Positions 7,988-16,577 of a DNA stretch of 64,000 nucleotides are shown in pieces; within the stretch, counting starts at the first letter, position 1; the number at the start of each line of letters is the position of its first letter. The notes below the pieces were generated by a model. That model did no database searches, was not told where the DNA came from, and saw only the letters and a list, made by a program, of their open reading frames with translations. The stretch is from Pseudonocardia kunmingensis (GTDB taxonomy: Bacteria > Actinomycetota > Actinomycetes > Mycobacteriales > Pseudonocardiaceae). Where the stretch lies: positions 372,001 through 436,000 of the forward strand of contig NZ_VFPA01000003.1 of assembly GCF_006716445.1 (NCBI RefSeq), in the 5' to 3' direction. The translations under genes and the position numbers were made by a program.

Positions 7988-9793
7988 GTGTCCCGACCCC
8001 CACTCGCCGCGCGACTCGTGCGCGGCACCGCCTTGGCGGTCGCCGCGGCGCTCACCCTTGCTGCCTGCGGCTCCGGCGGCGACGAGAGCGGCGGCGACGG
8101 CTCCGTCGTCAACTACGCCCTCCCGGCCAACGCCACCCCGAACTGGATCCTGCCGATCGGCGTCCCGGGCACGCTGGCCACCCACAACATCTCGATCTAC
8201 AAGAGCCTGTGGCCCTCGCTCGTTGCCTTCAACGGCAGCACGGGCGAGGTCGCCCTGGACGAGGCCGCCTCGGTCGCCGAGTCCATCCGGTGGTCCGGCG
8301 ACGGCACGCAGGTCACCCTCGCGCTCAAGGCCATGAGCTGGAGCGACGGGCAGCCCGTCACCTCCCGCGACGTCGAGTTCTGGTTCAACCTGATCAAGGC
8401 GGGCAAGGACGGCTGGGCCTCCTACGCCGAGGGCAAGATGCCCGACAACGTCACGGCGGTCGAGACGCCGGACCCGTCGACGGTCGTGCTCACCCTCGAC
8501 CAGGCCTACAACCAGCAGTGGTTCACCTCCACGCAGCTGACCCTCATCACGCCGCTGCCGCACCACGCGTGGGCGAAGACGAGCGACGACGGCGCCGTCG
8601 GCGACGGCGACCGTGACCCGGCCCAGGCACGCCAGATCTTCGACTACCTCGTCGCCGAGGCCGAGGACCTCGCCTCCTACGAGACCAACCCCCTGTGGGA
8701 CGTCGTCTCCGGCCCGTTCACCGCCGCGGAGTACGCGGCGAACGGCCAGGTGAAGCTCGTGCGGAACCAGTCCTACGACGGCACCGACCCGGCCCGCGCC
8801 GACGAGGTCAACCTCCTGCCGTTCACCAGTGCCGACGCCGAGGTCAACGCGGTGCGCGCCAAGTCCGTCGACTACGGGTACATCTCGAGCTCCGCGCTCG
8901 CGCAGGAGCAGCAGTACACCGGCCTCGGCTACCGCGTCGAGCCGTGGACCGGGTGGTCGGTCACGTACATGCCCTACAACTTCCACCACCCGCAGATGGG
9001 CGCCGTCTTCTCCCAGCTCTACGTGCGCCAGGCGCTGCAGCACGCGGTCGACCAGGTCGGCATCTCCGACGTCGTGTGGCACGGCGCGGCCGACCCCGGC
9101 TACGGCCCCGTGCCGCAGGAGCCGGCGAGCGACTACCTGTCGGAGGTCCAGGCGAACAACCCCTACCCGTTCGACCTCGCGGCCGCCACGCAGCTCTTCA
9201 CCGCGCACGGCTGGACGCCGGGCCCGGACGGCGTGCTGGCCTGCACGAACCCGGGCAGCGGCCCCGACCAGTGCGGCGAGGGCGTCGCGGCGGGCACCCG
9301 GATGGAGCTCACGTTCCTCGTGCAGAGCGGCTCGCAGGAGACCGACAACCAGTTCGCCGAGATCCAGTCGGCGCTGCAGCAGGTCGGGGTGGGCGTCTAC
9401 CTCGAGCAGGCGCCGCTCAACCAGGTGCTCTCCCGCACCGTCCCGTGCGAGGCGGGCGACCCCGAGTGCACGTGGCAGCTGAGCTACTTCGGCACCGCGG
9501 GCAGCTGGTACTTCGGCGCCTACCCCACCGGTGAGCGCATCTTCGGCACCGGTGGCACGGCCAACTTCGGCAGCTACTCCAACCCCGAGGCCGACGCCCT
9601 GCTGTCGGCGGCCGTGCTCAGCAACGAGCAGGGGACGATGGCGCAGTACTCGGCCCTGCTCGCCCAGGACCTGCCCGTCATGTGGCTGCCCAACCCCGTC
9701 TACCAGGTCTCGGTCATCGCCGAGGGCCTGACCGGCACCACGCAGGACCCGGGCGCCAACTTCTACCCCCAGCGGTGGGGTTGGGAGAGCTGA
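7988..9793 (+). CDS. ABC transporter substrate-binding lipoprotein, peptide/SBP_bac_5 type
   Basis: A 601-residue extracellular solute-binding protein of the dipeptide/oligopeptide (DppA/OppA) family. The signal peptide ends in lipobox LAAC, and the mature protein has the hallmark NFHHPQMGAVFSQLYVRQALQHAVD region (positions about 335-360). GTG at 7988 is chosen because GGAGGA lies 5 bases before it; the longer upstream frame has no ribosome site and would bury the signal peptide. It is the first gene of the operon, followed 7 bases later by the permeases. In this family ligands include peptides, nickel and glycosylated peptides; the adjacent ROK proteins hint at a sugar-containing ligand. Confidence 0.92.
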   Translation: MSRPPLAARLVRGTALAVAAALTLAACGSGGDESGGDGSVVNYALPANATPNWILPIGVPGTLATHNISIYKSLWPSLVAFNGSTGEVALDEAASVAESIRWSGDGTQVTLALKAMSWSDGQPVTSRDVEFWFNLIKAGKDGWASYAEGKMPDNVTAVETPDPSTVVLTLDQAYNQQWFTSTQLTLITPLPHHAWAKTSDDGAVGDGDRDPAQARQIFDYLVAEAEDLASYETNPLWDVVSGPFTAAEYAANGQVKLVRNQSYDGTDPARADEVNLLPFTSADAEVNAVRAKSVDYGYISSSALAQEQQYTGLGYRVEPWTGWSVTYMPYNFHHPQMGAVFSQLYVRQALQHAVDQVGISDVVWHGAADPGYGPVPQEPASDYLSEVQANNPYPFDLAAATQLFTAHGWTPGPDGVLACTNPGSGPDQCGEGVAAGTRMELTFLVQSGSQETDNQFAEIQSALQQVGVGVYLEQAPLNQVLSRTVPCEAGDPECTWQLSYFGTAGSWYFGAYPTGERIFGTGGTANFGSYSNPEADALLSAAVLSNEQGTMAQYSALLAQDLPVMWLPNPVYQVSVIAEGLTGTTQDPGANFYPQRWGWES

Positions 9794-9800
9794 GGACGCC

Positions 9801-10778
9801 ATGACCACCACGACCATGAACCCCCTGCTGCGCTTCGTCCTGCGGCGCACCGGTCAGGCCGTGCTCGTCGTCCTGCTCGTGACCGTGGTGGTGTTCCTGC
9901 TCCTCCAGGCGCTGCCCGGGGGCCCCGCGCGCGGGGTCCTCGGGCAGACCGCCACCCCCGAGCAGATCGCGGCGTTCAACGCGGCCAACGGGTTCGACCA
10001 GCCCCTGCCCCAGCAGTACCTCGCGTTCCTCGGGCGCCTGCTGAGCGGGGACCTCGGCGACTCCTTCGTGATGAACCAGCCCGTGGCCGACGCGATCGCG
10101 CAGCGGCTGCCCAAGACGCTGCTGCTCACCGGGCTGTCGCTCGTCGTGGCGCTGGCGGTCGCGCTGCCGCTGGGCGTGCGGCAGGCGGCGCGACGCGGCT
10201 CGGGCTTCGACTACTCGGCCACGACGTTCGCCGTGGTGCTGTACTCCACGCCCAGCTTCTTCCTCGGGCTGATCCTCATCGTCGTGCTGTCGCAGTGGCT
10301 GGGCTGGTTCCCCGCGCTCGCCCCGCAGGGCCGCACGGTGCTCGGCGTCCTCGCCGAGCCGCGCGCGCTCGTGCTGCCGGTGCTCACGGGGGCGCTGGTC
10401 GCCGTCGCGACGTTCAGCCGGTACGCGCGCTCGTCGACCATCGACAGCCTCGCCGAGGACTACGTCCGCACCGCGCGCGCCAAGGGCACGCCCGAGGCCG
10501 CGGTGCTGCGCCGGCACGTGCTGCGCAACTCGCTCACGCCGGTCGTGGCGATGCTCGGCTACCAGATCCCGGTGATCTTCGGCGGCGCGCTCGTCGTCGA
10601 GCAGCTCTACAACTACCCGGGCATGGGGCTGCTGTTCTGGAGCTCGGCCCAGGCCGGGGACTTCCCGGTGCTGCTCGGCTGCGTCCTCGTCATCGCGATC
10701 GCCACCGTCATCGGGTCGCTGCTCGCGGACCTGCTCCAGGCCGCGATCGACCCGCGCACCCGAGGAGGCCTGCAGTGA
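9801..10778 (+). CDS. ABC transporter permease, DppB type
   Basis: A 325-residue inner-membrane permease with six predicted helices. The cytoplasmic coupling loop EDYVRTARAKGTPEAAVLRRH (about 218-238) is the EAA motif typical of DppB/OppB, and the first periplasmic loop has the family pattern PGGPARGVLG. It pairs with the DppC-type permease, whose GTG start overlaps its stop codon (GTGA at 10775-10778), showing translational coupling. Confidence 0.92.
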   Translation: MTTTTMNPLLRFVLRRTGQAVLVVLLVTVVVFLLLQALPGGPARGVLGQTATPEQIAAFNAANGFDQPLPQQYLAFLGRLLSGDLGDSFVMNQPVADAIAQRLPKTLLLTGLSLVVALAVALPLGVRQAARRGSGFDYSATTFAVVLYSTPSFFLGLILIVVLSQWLGWFPALAPQGRTVLGVLAEPRALVLPVLTGALVAVATFSRYARSSTIDSLAEDYVRTARAKGTPEAAVLRRHVLRNSLTPVVAMLGYQIPVIFGGALVVEQLYNYPGMGLLFWSSAQAGDFPVLLGCVLVIAIATVIGSLLADLLQAAIDPRTRGGLQ

Positions 10779-11650
10779 CCGCGACGCTCGACGGCGAGGT
10801 CCGTCCCGTGCCCCGCGGACGCGCGCTGCGCCGGTTCCTCGCGAACCGGATGGCCGTCGTCGGCCTCGTGGTGCTCGCCCTGCTGGTGCTGTTCAGCGTC
10901 GTCGGCCCGCTCGTGCACCCCACCGACCAGGTGCACACGAACCTCGCCGAGGCCAACCAGCCGCCGTCGGCCGCCCACCTGCTCGGCACCGACTCGGTCG
11001 GCTACGACGTGCTCGGCCGGCTCATGCAGGGCGGTCAGATCTCGCTGCTCGTCGGCCTCTCCGCGGGAGTGCTCGCCACCTTGATCGGGACTCTCTGGGG
11101 CGCGACCGCGGGCTACGTCGGCGGCTGGGTGGATGCCGTGATGATGCGCGTGGTCGACGCCGGCATCGCCATCCCCGCGATCTTCCTGCTGCTCGTCGTC
11201 TCGGCCATCACGCGGCCGACCCTGCCGCTGCTGATCCTCGTCATCGGACTGGTCTCGTGGCTGGTGCCGGCGCGGCTGGTGCGCGCCGAGTCGGTGTCGC
11301 TGAAGACGCGCGAGTACGTGCTCGCCGTCCGGGCGGGCGGGGGCACCCACCGGCGCGCGGTGCTGCGCCACATCGTCCCGAACACCATCGGCACGGTGGT
11401 CGTCAACGCCACCTTCCAGGTGGCCGACGCGATCCTGCTGGTCGCCTACATGAGCTTCCTCGGGATGGGCGTGCAGCCGCCCGCCACCGACTGGGGCGCG
11501 ATGCTCAGCTCCGGGGTCGGCCTCGTCTACTCCGGCGCGTGGTGGCTGATCTTCCCGGCCGGCCTGGCCATCGTCGCCGTCGTCTGCGCCTTCAACTTCA
11601 TCGGCGACGGCCTGCGGGACATGCTCGACGTGAAGGGGAAGCGCGCATGA
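10775..11650 (+). CDS. ABC transporter permease, DppC type
   Basis: A 291-residue permease with an N-terminal cytoplasmic stretch, then the DppC/OppC signature HLLGTDSVGYDVLGRLMQG and the EAA loop REYVLAVRAGGGTHRRAVLRH. The start is the GTG at 10775 inside the previous stop, with GAGGAGG upstream at 10762-10768. Its stop overlaps the ATG of the ATPase gene (ATGA). With the DppB-type protein it forms the channel of the importer. Confidence 0.92.
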   Translation: MTATLDGEVRPVPRGRALRRFLANRMAVVGLVVLALLVLFSVVGPLVHPTDQVHTNLAEANQPPSAAHLLGTDSVGYDVLGRLMQGGQISLLVGLSAGVLATLIGTLWGATAGYVGGWVDAVMMRVVDAGIAIPAIFLLLVVSAITRPTLPLLILVIGLVSWLVPARLVRAESVSLKTREYVLAVRAGGGTHRRAVLRHIVPNTIGTVVVNATFQVADAILLVAYMSFLGMGVQPPATDWGAMLSSGVGLVYSGAWWLIFPAGLAIVAVVCAFNFIGDGLRDMLDVKGKRA

Positions 11651-13323
11651 CGACCGTCTCCGCCACCGCGGACGAATCGACGGCGGCGCTCGAGGTCGAC
11701 GACCTGCACGTCACCTTCACCACCGACGAGGGCGACGTGCCCGCCGTCCGCGGCGTCCGGCTCGCGGTGGCGCGCGGCCGCGTCCTCGCGCTCGTCGGGG
11801 AGTCCGGCTCCGGCAAGAGCGTCACCGCGATGTCGGTGCTCGGGCTGCTGCCGCGCAACGCCCGGACCAGCGGCCGGGTCAGCGTCGGCGGCACGGACGT
11901 CGTCGGCCTCACCGGGGAGGACCTGCGCCGGGTCCGCGGCGCCCGCGTCGGCATGGTGTTCCAGGAACCGGCCACGGCGCTCAACCCGAGCATGACCGTC
12001 GGCGCGCAGGTGGCCGAGGCGCTGCGCAACCACGGCACGGCCAAGGACGTGGCCGCGGCACGCGCCGTCGAGCTGCTCACCGAGGTGGGCATCCCGGACG
12101 CCGCCGCCCGCGCCGGCCGCTACCCGCACGAGTTCTCCGGCGGGCAGCGCCAGCGCGTCGTCATCGCGATCGCGATCGCCTGCGAACCCGAGGTGATCAT
12201 CGCCGACGAGCCGACCACCGCGCTCGACGTCACGGTGCAGGCCGAGATCCTCGACCTCCTGCGCCGCCTGGTGCAGGAGCGCGGCGCCGCGCTGTTCCTC
12301 ATCACCCACAACATGGGCGTGGTCGCCGACATCGCCGACGACGTCGCCGTCATGTACCAGGGGCGGGTGGTCGAGCAGGGGCCGGTGCAGCAGGTCCTCA
12401 CCGCGCCGTCCGACGACTACACCGCCCGGCTGCTCGCCGCCGTGCCCGAGCTGCCCCGGCTCGCTGACGAGCCCGCGGCGGCCGACGAGGTCGCCCCCGC
12501 GGACGGGGACGCCCTGCGCCTCGAGGGCGTGTGCGTCGACTACGGCCGCGGGCGCCGCGCGTTCCGCGCCGTCACGGACGTCGACCTGGTCGTCGGCGCC
12601 CGGGAGATCGTCGGGGTTGTGGGCGAGTCCGGTTCGGGCAAGTCGACGCTGGCGCGGGCCGCCGTCGGGCTCGTGCCGATCGCGGCGGGCTCCGCGTCGG
12701 TGCTGGGATCCGCGCTGACGGGCCACGGTCGCCGCGCTCGTCTGCTCCGGGCGCGGATCGGGATCGTGTTCCAGGACCCGGCAGGCTCCCTGGACCCGCG
12801 CATGACCGTCGGCGAGTCGGTGGCCGAGCCGTTCCGGATGCACCCGGACGCCGCGGGCCGCCCGAACCGGGCCGAGCGCCGCACGCGCGTCACCGCGCTG
12901 CTGGACGCCGTGCGGCTGCCCGGCGGCACCCTCGACCGCTACCCCCACGAGCTGTCCGGCGGGCAGCGCCAGCGCGTCGCACTGGCGCGGGCGCTCGCCC
13001 TGCGCCCTGGCCTGCTCATCGCCGACGAGCCGACCAGCGCGCTGGACGTCTCCGTCCAGCAGCAGGTCCTCGACGTGCTGCGCGAGGTGCACACCGAGTT
13101 CGGCTTCGGCTGCCTGTTCATCAGCCACGACCTCGCGGTCGTGCACGAGATCGCCGACCGCGTGGCCGTGATGCGCGGCGGGGTGATCGTCGAGCACGGG
13201 TCCGCCGACCGCGTGCTCGGCGCCCCGCGCGAGCCCTACTCGCGCGCCCTCGTGGCCGCCGCACCCTCTCTGGACCCCGTCGAGCAGCGCCGCCGACGCG
13301 AACTGCGCCTCACCGCGCTGTGA
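11647..13323 (+). CDS. ABC transporter ATPase with two fused nucleotide-binding domains (DppD-DppF type)
   Basis: A 558-residue cytoplasmic ATPase that powers the importer. Domain 1 (about 15-255) has Walker A GESGSGKS, signature FSGGQRQR and Walker B VIIADEP. Domain 2 (about 290-545) has GESGSGKST, LSGGQRQR and LLIADEP. Both contain the H-loop histidine (LITHNMG, FISHDLA). Fusion of the DppD and DppF equivalents in one chain is common in actinobacteria. The ATG overlaps the preceding stop. Confidence 0.93.
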   Translation: MTTVSATADESTAALEVDDLHVTFTTDEGDVPAVRGVRLAVARGRVLALVGESGSGKSVTAMSVLGLLPRNARTSGRVSVGGTDVVGLTGEDLRRVRGARVGMVFQEPATALNPSMTVGAQVAEALRNHGTAKDVAAARAVELLTEVGIPDAAARAGRYPHEFSGGQRQRVVIAIAIACEPEVIIADEPTTALDVTVQAEILDLLRRLVQERGAALFLITHNMGVVADIADDVAVMYQGRVVEQGPVQQVLTAPSDDYTARLLAAVPELPRLADEPAAADEVAPADGDALRLEGVCVDYGRGRRAFRAVTDVDLVVGAREIVGVVGESGSGKSTLARAAVGLVPIAAGSASVLGSALTGHGRRARLLRARIGIVFQDPAGSLDPRMTVGESVAEPFRMHPDAAGRPNRAERRTRVTALLDAVRLPGGTLDRYPHELSGGQRQRVALARALALRPGLLIADEPTSALDVSVQQQVLDVLREVHTEFGFGCLFISHDLAVVHEIADRVAVMRGGVIVEHGSADRVLGAPREPYSRALVAAAPSLDPVEQRRRRELRLTAL

Positions 13324-13358
13324 CCTGCTGACGACCTGCTCGACCACCCGCAAGGAGC

Positions 13359-14849
13359 ATGACCCTGAGCACGCCACGCACGCCCCGCATCGCCATCGCC
13401 GGCATGGCGATCGAGTCGTCGGCCTACGCCGCCCACCGCGCAGGCCACCGGGACTTCCACCGCCTCACCGGCGACGCGCTCGTCGCCCGCTACCCGTTCC
13501 TCGCGCCCGGTTCCCCGCTGCGCGACGCCGCTGACTGGCGGGGCGTGTTCTACGCCCGCTCCATCCCCGGCGGCGCCGTCGAGACCCAGGTCTACGAGGA
13601 CTACCGCGAGCGGATCGTCGCCGGCCTCGCCGCGCTGCACGCGCAGGTGCGCCTCGACGCGGTCTACCTCGACGTGCACGGCGCGATGAGCGTGGTCGGG
13701 ATGGGCGACGCCGAGGGCGACCTCGTCACGGCCGTGCGGGCCGTCATCGGGCCCGACGTCCTCGTCGGCGCGACGATGGACCTGCACGGCAACATCTCGC
13801 CGCGGTTCTTCGAGCTGGTCGACCTGCCCACCTGCTACCGGCTCGCCCCGCACGAGGATGCCTGGGAGACCCGCGAGCGCGCGGCCCGCAACCTCGTGGC
13901 CCAGGTGCGCGAGGGTGTCCGGCCGGTCCGCGCATGGGTGAAGGTGCCGATCCTGCTGCCGGGGGAGAAGACCTCGACCCGCGTCGAGCCCGCCCGCAGC
14001 CTGTACGCCTCGCTCGCCGACGTCGAGCGGCGCGACGGCGTCCTCGACGCCTCCATCTGGATCGGCTACGCGTGGGCCGACGAGCCGCGCTGCCACGCGA
14101 GCGTGGTCGTCACCGGCTCCGACGCCGACGTGGTGGCGGCCGAGGCGGAGGGGATCGCCCGCCACCTGTGGTCGGTGCGCGCGGACTTCGCGTTCGTCGG
14201 CCCGCCCGGCACCCTGGCCGACGGCGTCGCGAAGGCGCTGGCCGCCACCGAGACGCCGTACCTGATCAGCGACTCGGGCGACAACCCCGGCGCGGGCGGC
14301 AGCGGCGACGTCACCTGGACGCTCACCCGGCTGCTCGCCATGCCGGAGCTCACCGGGGCGGACGCGCCGCTGGTGTACGTCGCCTCGATCTTCGACGCCG
14401 GCGCCGTCGAGGAGCTCGCCGCCCACGCGGTCGGCGACGAGGTCTCCGTCGAGGCCGGTGCCCGCGTGGACAGCCGCGTGAGCGGCCCCGTCCGCATCAC
14501 CGGCACCCTCGCCTCCCTGACCGAGGGCGACCCGCACGCCGGGCGGATCGCCGTGATCGCCGTCGGCGGGCTGCGCGTGATCGTCACCGAGTTCCGCAAG
14601 GCGTTCCACGCCGTCGAGGACTTCCGCGCGCTCGGACTGGAGCCGACCACGGCGCAGGCGATCGTCACGAAGATCGGCTACCTCGAACCCACGCTGTACG
14701 ACATCGCGCGCGGCTGGACGCTCGCGCTGACGCCGGGGCCGGTGGACCAGGACCTCGAACGCCTCGGCCACTCCCGCATCGCGCGGCCGATGTTCCCCTT
14801 CGACACCTTCGACGCCGACCCGGCCCTTCTCGCGACGGTGAAGGCATGA
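13359..14849 (+). CDS. M81 family metallopeptidase (MlrC-like)
   Basis: A 496-residue member of the family named after MlrC, a zinc-dependent enzyme that completes microcystin breakdown. The N-terminal DUF1485-type region has YLDVHGAMSVVG and MDLHGNIS (metal-ligand candidates), and the C-terminal half has SDSGDNPGAGGSGD, a hallmark of the family. Its physiological substrate is unknown in most bacteria. Placement between a peptide-type importer and a sugar kinase suggests cleavage of the imported compound in the cytoplasm. It starts 35 bases after the ATPase with AAGGAG 4-9 bases before the ATG, and overlaps the next gene by ATGA. Confidence 0.88.
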   Translation: MTLSTPRTPRIAIAGMAIESSAYAAHRAGHRDFHRLTGDALVARYPFLAPGSPLRDAADWRGVFYARSIPGGAVETQVYEDYRERIVAGLAALHAQVRLDAVYLDVHGAMSVVGMGDAEGDLVTAVRAVIGPDVLVGATMDLHGNISPRFFELVDLPTCYRLAPHEDAWETRERAARNLVAQVREGVRPVRAWVKVPILLPGEKTSTRVEPARSLYASLADVERRDGVLDASIWIGYAWADEPRCHASVVVTGSDADVVAAEAEGIARHLWSVRADFAFVGPPGTLADGVAKALAATETPYLISDSGDNPGAGGSGDVTWTLTRLLAMPELTGADAPLVYVASIFDAGAVEELAAHAVGDEVSVEAGARVDSRVSGPVRITGTLASLTEGDPHAGRIAVIAVGGLRVIVTEFRKAFHAVEDFRALGLEPTTAQAIVTKIGYLEPTLYDIARGWTLALTPGPVDQDLERLGHSRIARPMFPFDTFDADPALLATVKA

Positions 14850-15598
14850 CTCTCGCCCTGGAGCTCGCGGTCCAGGACGTCCGGGGGATCCGGGTCGCGG
14901 CCCGGGTGCGGCCCGAGCGGATCGAGCTGTGCACCGCGCTGGCCCTGGGCGGGCTGACCCCGCCGGTGGGTCTCGTCGACGCCGCGGTGGCCGCCCGGGA
15001 CGCGGGCGGCCCCGGCGTGCACGTCCTCGTCCGGCCCCGCACCGGCGGGTTCACCTACGACCAGGACGAGCTGGCGGTGCTGCTGGCCGACTGCCGGACC
15101 GTCGCCGAGCGCGGCGCGGACGGGATCGTCGTCGGCGCGACCACGACCGACGCGGACGGCACGCCCGTGCTCGACCTCGACGTCATCGCGCGCGCCGCCG
15201 ACGCCGCCGGGGGGGGCCTCGACGTCACCGTGCACCGGGTCGTGGACACGCTGCCCGACCCGGTCGCCGCCGTCGACGCCCTCGTCGGCACCGGTGTGCG
15301 CCGCGTCCTCACCTCCGGCGGCGCGGCCGCGGCGCCCGACGGCGTGCCCGTCCTGCGCTCCATGGTCGCCGCCGCCGCGGGCCGGCTCGAGGTGATGGCC
15401 GGCAGCGGTGTGACGCCGGAGTCGGTGCCGACGCTCGCCGCCACCGGCGTCGACGCCGTGCACGGCTCCGCGAGCCGCGTGCACGCCGCCGAGCCCGGCG
15501 TGCACCTCGGGTCCTCGCCGGAGGCCGGGCGGTTCGCGAGCACCGACCCCGAGCTCGCCCGCCGGCTGCTGGCCGCGGTGCGCGAGGTTCGATCGTGA
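14846..15598 (+). CDS. cutC: CutC family TIM-barrel protein
   Basis: A 250-residue protein with the CutC landmarks RIELCTALALGGLTPP, VHVLVRPRTGGFTY, GADGIVVGAT, VTVHRVVD, RRVLTSGGAAAA and VMAGSGV. The family was named for copper tolerance in E. coli, but that role is disputed and its (beta/alpha)8 fold resembles metabolic enzymes. In this operon a catabolic role, acting on the product of the M81 enzyme or the importer, fits better than copper handling. Both ends overlap their neighbours (ATGA start, GTGA into the kinase), so it is made together with them. Confidence 0.88.
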   Translation: MTLALELAVQDVRGIRVAARVRPERIELCTALALGGLTPPVGLVDAAVAARDAGGPGVHVLVRPRTGGFTYDQDELAVLLADCRTVAERGADGIVVGATTTDADGTPVLDLDVIARAADAAGGGLDVTVHRVVDTLPDPVAAVDALVGTGVRRVLTSGGAAAAPDGVPVLRSMVAAAAGRLEVMAGSGVTPESVPTLAATGVDAVHGSASRVHAAEPGVHLGSSPEAGRFASTDPELARRLLAAVREVRS

Positions 15599-16524
15599 CC
15601 GAGCACGTAGTGGGGATCGACTACGGCGGCACCTCGACGAAGCTGCTGCTCGCGGCGGCAGGCGTGCGGGAGGCCGTCCCCATGGCGCAGGCCGTCGTCC
15701 CCACGCCGCGCGGTGGGGATGCGCTCGAGGAGCTCGCCACGCACGTCGAGGCGTTCGTCGCCGGCCGGCCCGTGCGCGGGGCGGCCGTGACCGTGGCCGG
15801 CATCGTGGACGACCGCGGCGTCGTCCTGACCTCCAGCAACCTGCCCTGGCTGGCGGGCGTCGCGATCGGCGACGTGCTGCGCACCCGGCTCGGCTTCGCC
15901 GTCGTACCGGTGCACGACGGCCGCGCGGCCGCCCGCGCCGAGGCCGTGCTCGGGGCCGGGCGCGGCCACGAGGACACCTACGTCGTCGCGCTCGGCACCG
16001 GCGTGGGCAGCGCGCACGTCGTCCGCGGGGTGGTGGAGCCCGGCGCGCACAACGCGGCCGGCGAGATCGGGCACATCAGCCAGGACGAGCAGGGCCGGCC
16101 GTGCTCGTGCGGGCAGCGCGGCTGCCTGGAGACGTTCATCGGGGGCGCGCACCTGGCGCGGCGGTGGCGCGAGGTCGTCGCGGCATCGGGCTCGGCGTCA
16201 CCCGGGGAACTCGACGCGCTCACCGCGCAGGACCTCGTGGCCGCCGCCAGGGCCGGCCACCCCGCGGCCACGGCGATCCTCGCCGAGGCCACGACCGCGC
16301 TGGCCCGCGGACTGCTCGGCATGCTCGCGACCGTCGACCCCGGGCGCGTGGTCGTCGGGGGCGGGCTGGGACAGGCGCCCGACGTCATCCTGGAGCCCGC
16401 CGTCGCACGGCTGCGGGCACGCGCGACGTTCCACCAGGTGCCGCCGATCGTCCCCGCGACGCTCGGCCCCTGGGCCGGGGCGTGGGGCGCGGCGCTCACG
16501 GCCGACGAGGTGGGATCCGCATGA
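15595..16524 (+). CDS. ROK family sugar kinase
   Basis: A 309-residue cytoplasmic kinase with the phosphate-binding IDYGGTSTK near the N-terminus, a second GTGVGS loop, the zinc motif CSCGQRGCLE and GEIGHI. The ROK catalytic aspartate is expected in the VHDGRAA segment. It likely phosphorylates a sugar or amino sugar released inside the cell, whose product could be the signal for the divergent ROK repressor. The GTG at 15595 overlaps the cutC stop. The last two codons and the stop lie inside a palindromic repeat element (16513-16577), so the native C-terminus may have been slightly altered. Confidence 0.88.
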   Translation: MTEHVVGIDYGGTSTKLLLAAAGVREAVPMAQAVVPTPRGGDALEELATHVEAFVAGRPVRGAAVTVAGIVDDRGVVLTSSNLPWLAGVAIGDVLRTRLGFAVVPVHDGRAAARAEAVLGAGRGHEDTYVVALGTGVGSAHVVRGVVEPGAHNAAGEIGHISQDEQGRPCSCGQRGCLETFIGGAHLARRWREVVAASGSASPGELDALTAQDLVAAARAGHPAATAILAEATTALARGLLGMLATVDPGRVVVGGGLGQAPDVILEPAVARLRARATFHQVPPIVPATLGPWAGAWGAALTADEVGSA

Positions 16525-16577
16525 CGAACGGCACCTTCGTCGGCTAGGGGCCGACGAGAGTGCCGCTCGTCAGGTGG
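16513..16577. terminator. Palindromic repeat element P1, copy 1, between convergent genes
   Basis: Arms 16523-16543 and 16551-16571 match at 18 of 21 positions with a 7-base loop (CTAGGGG). No T-run follows, so it would be an I-shaped bidirectional terminator of the kind reported in actinobacteria. It holds the stop codons of both the ROK kinase (16522-16524) and the converging lipoprotein gene (16570-16572). Near-identical copies are at 31660-31708 and 32930-32978, so it is also a dispersed repeat. Confidence 0.7.

Noticed and set aside
7892..9850. A 652-codon minus-strand open frame
   Set aside because: Antisense to the substrate-binding protein gene; composition is Arg/Val/Gly-rich without motifs.
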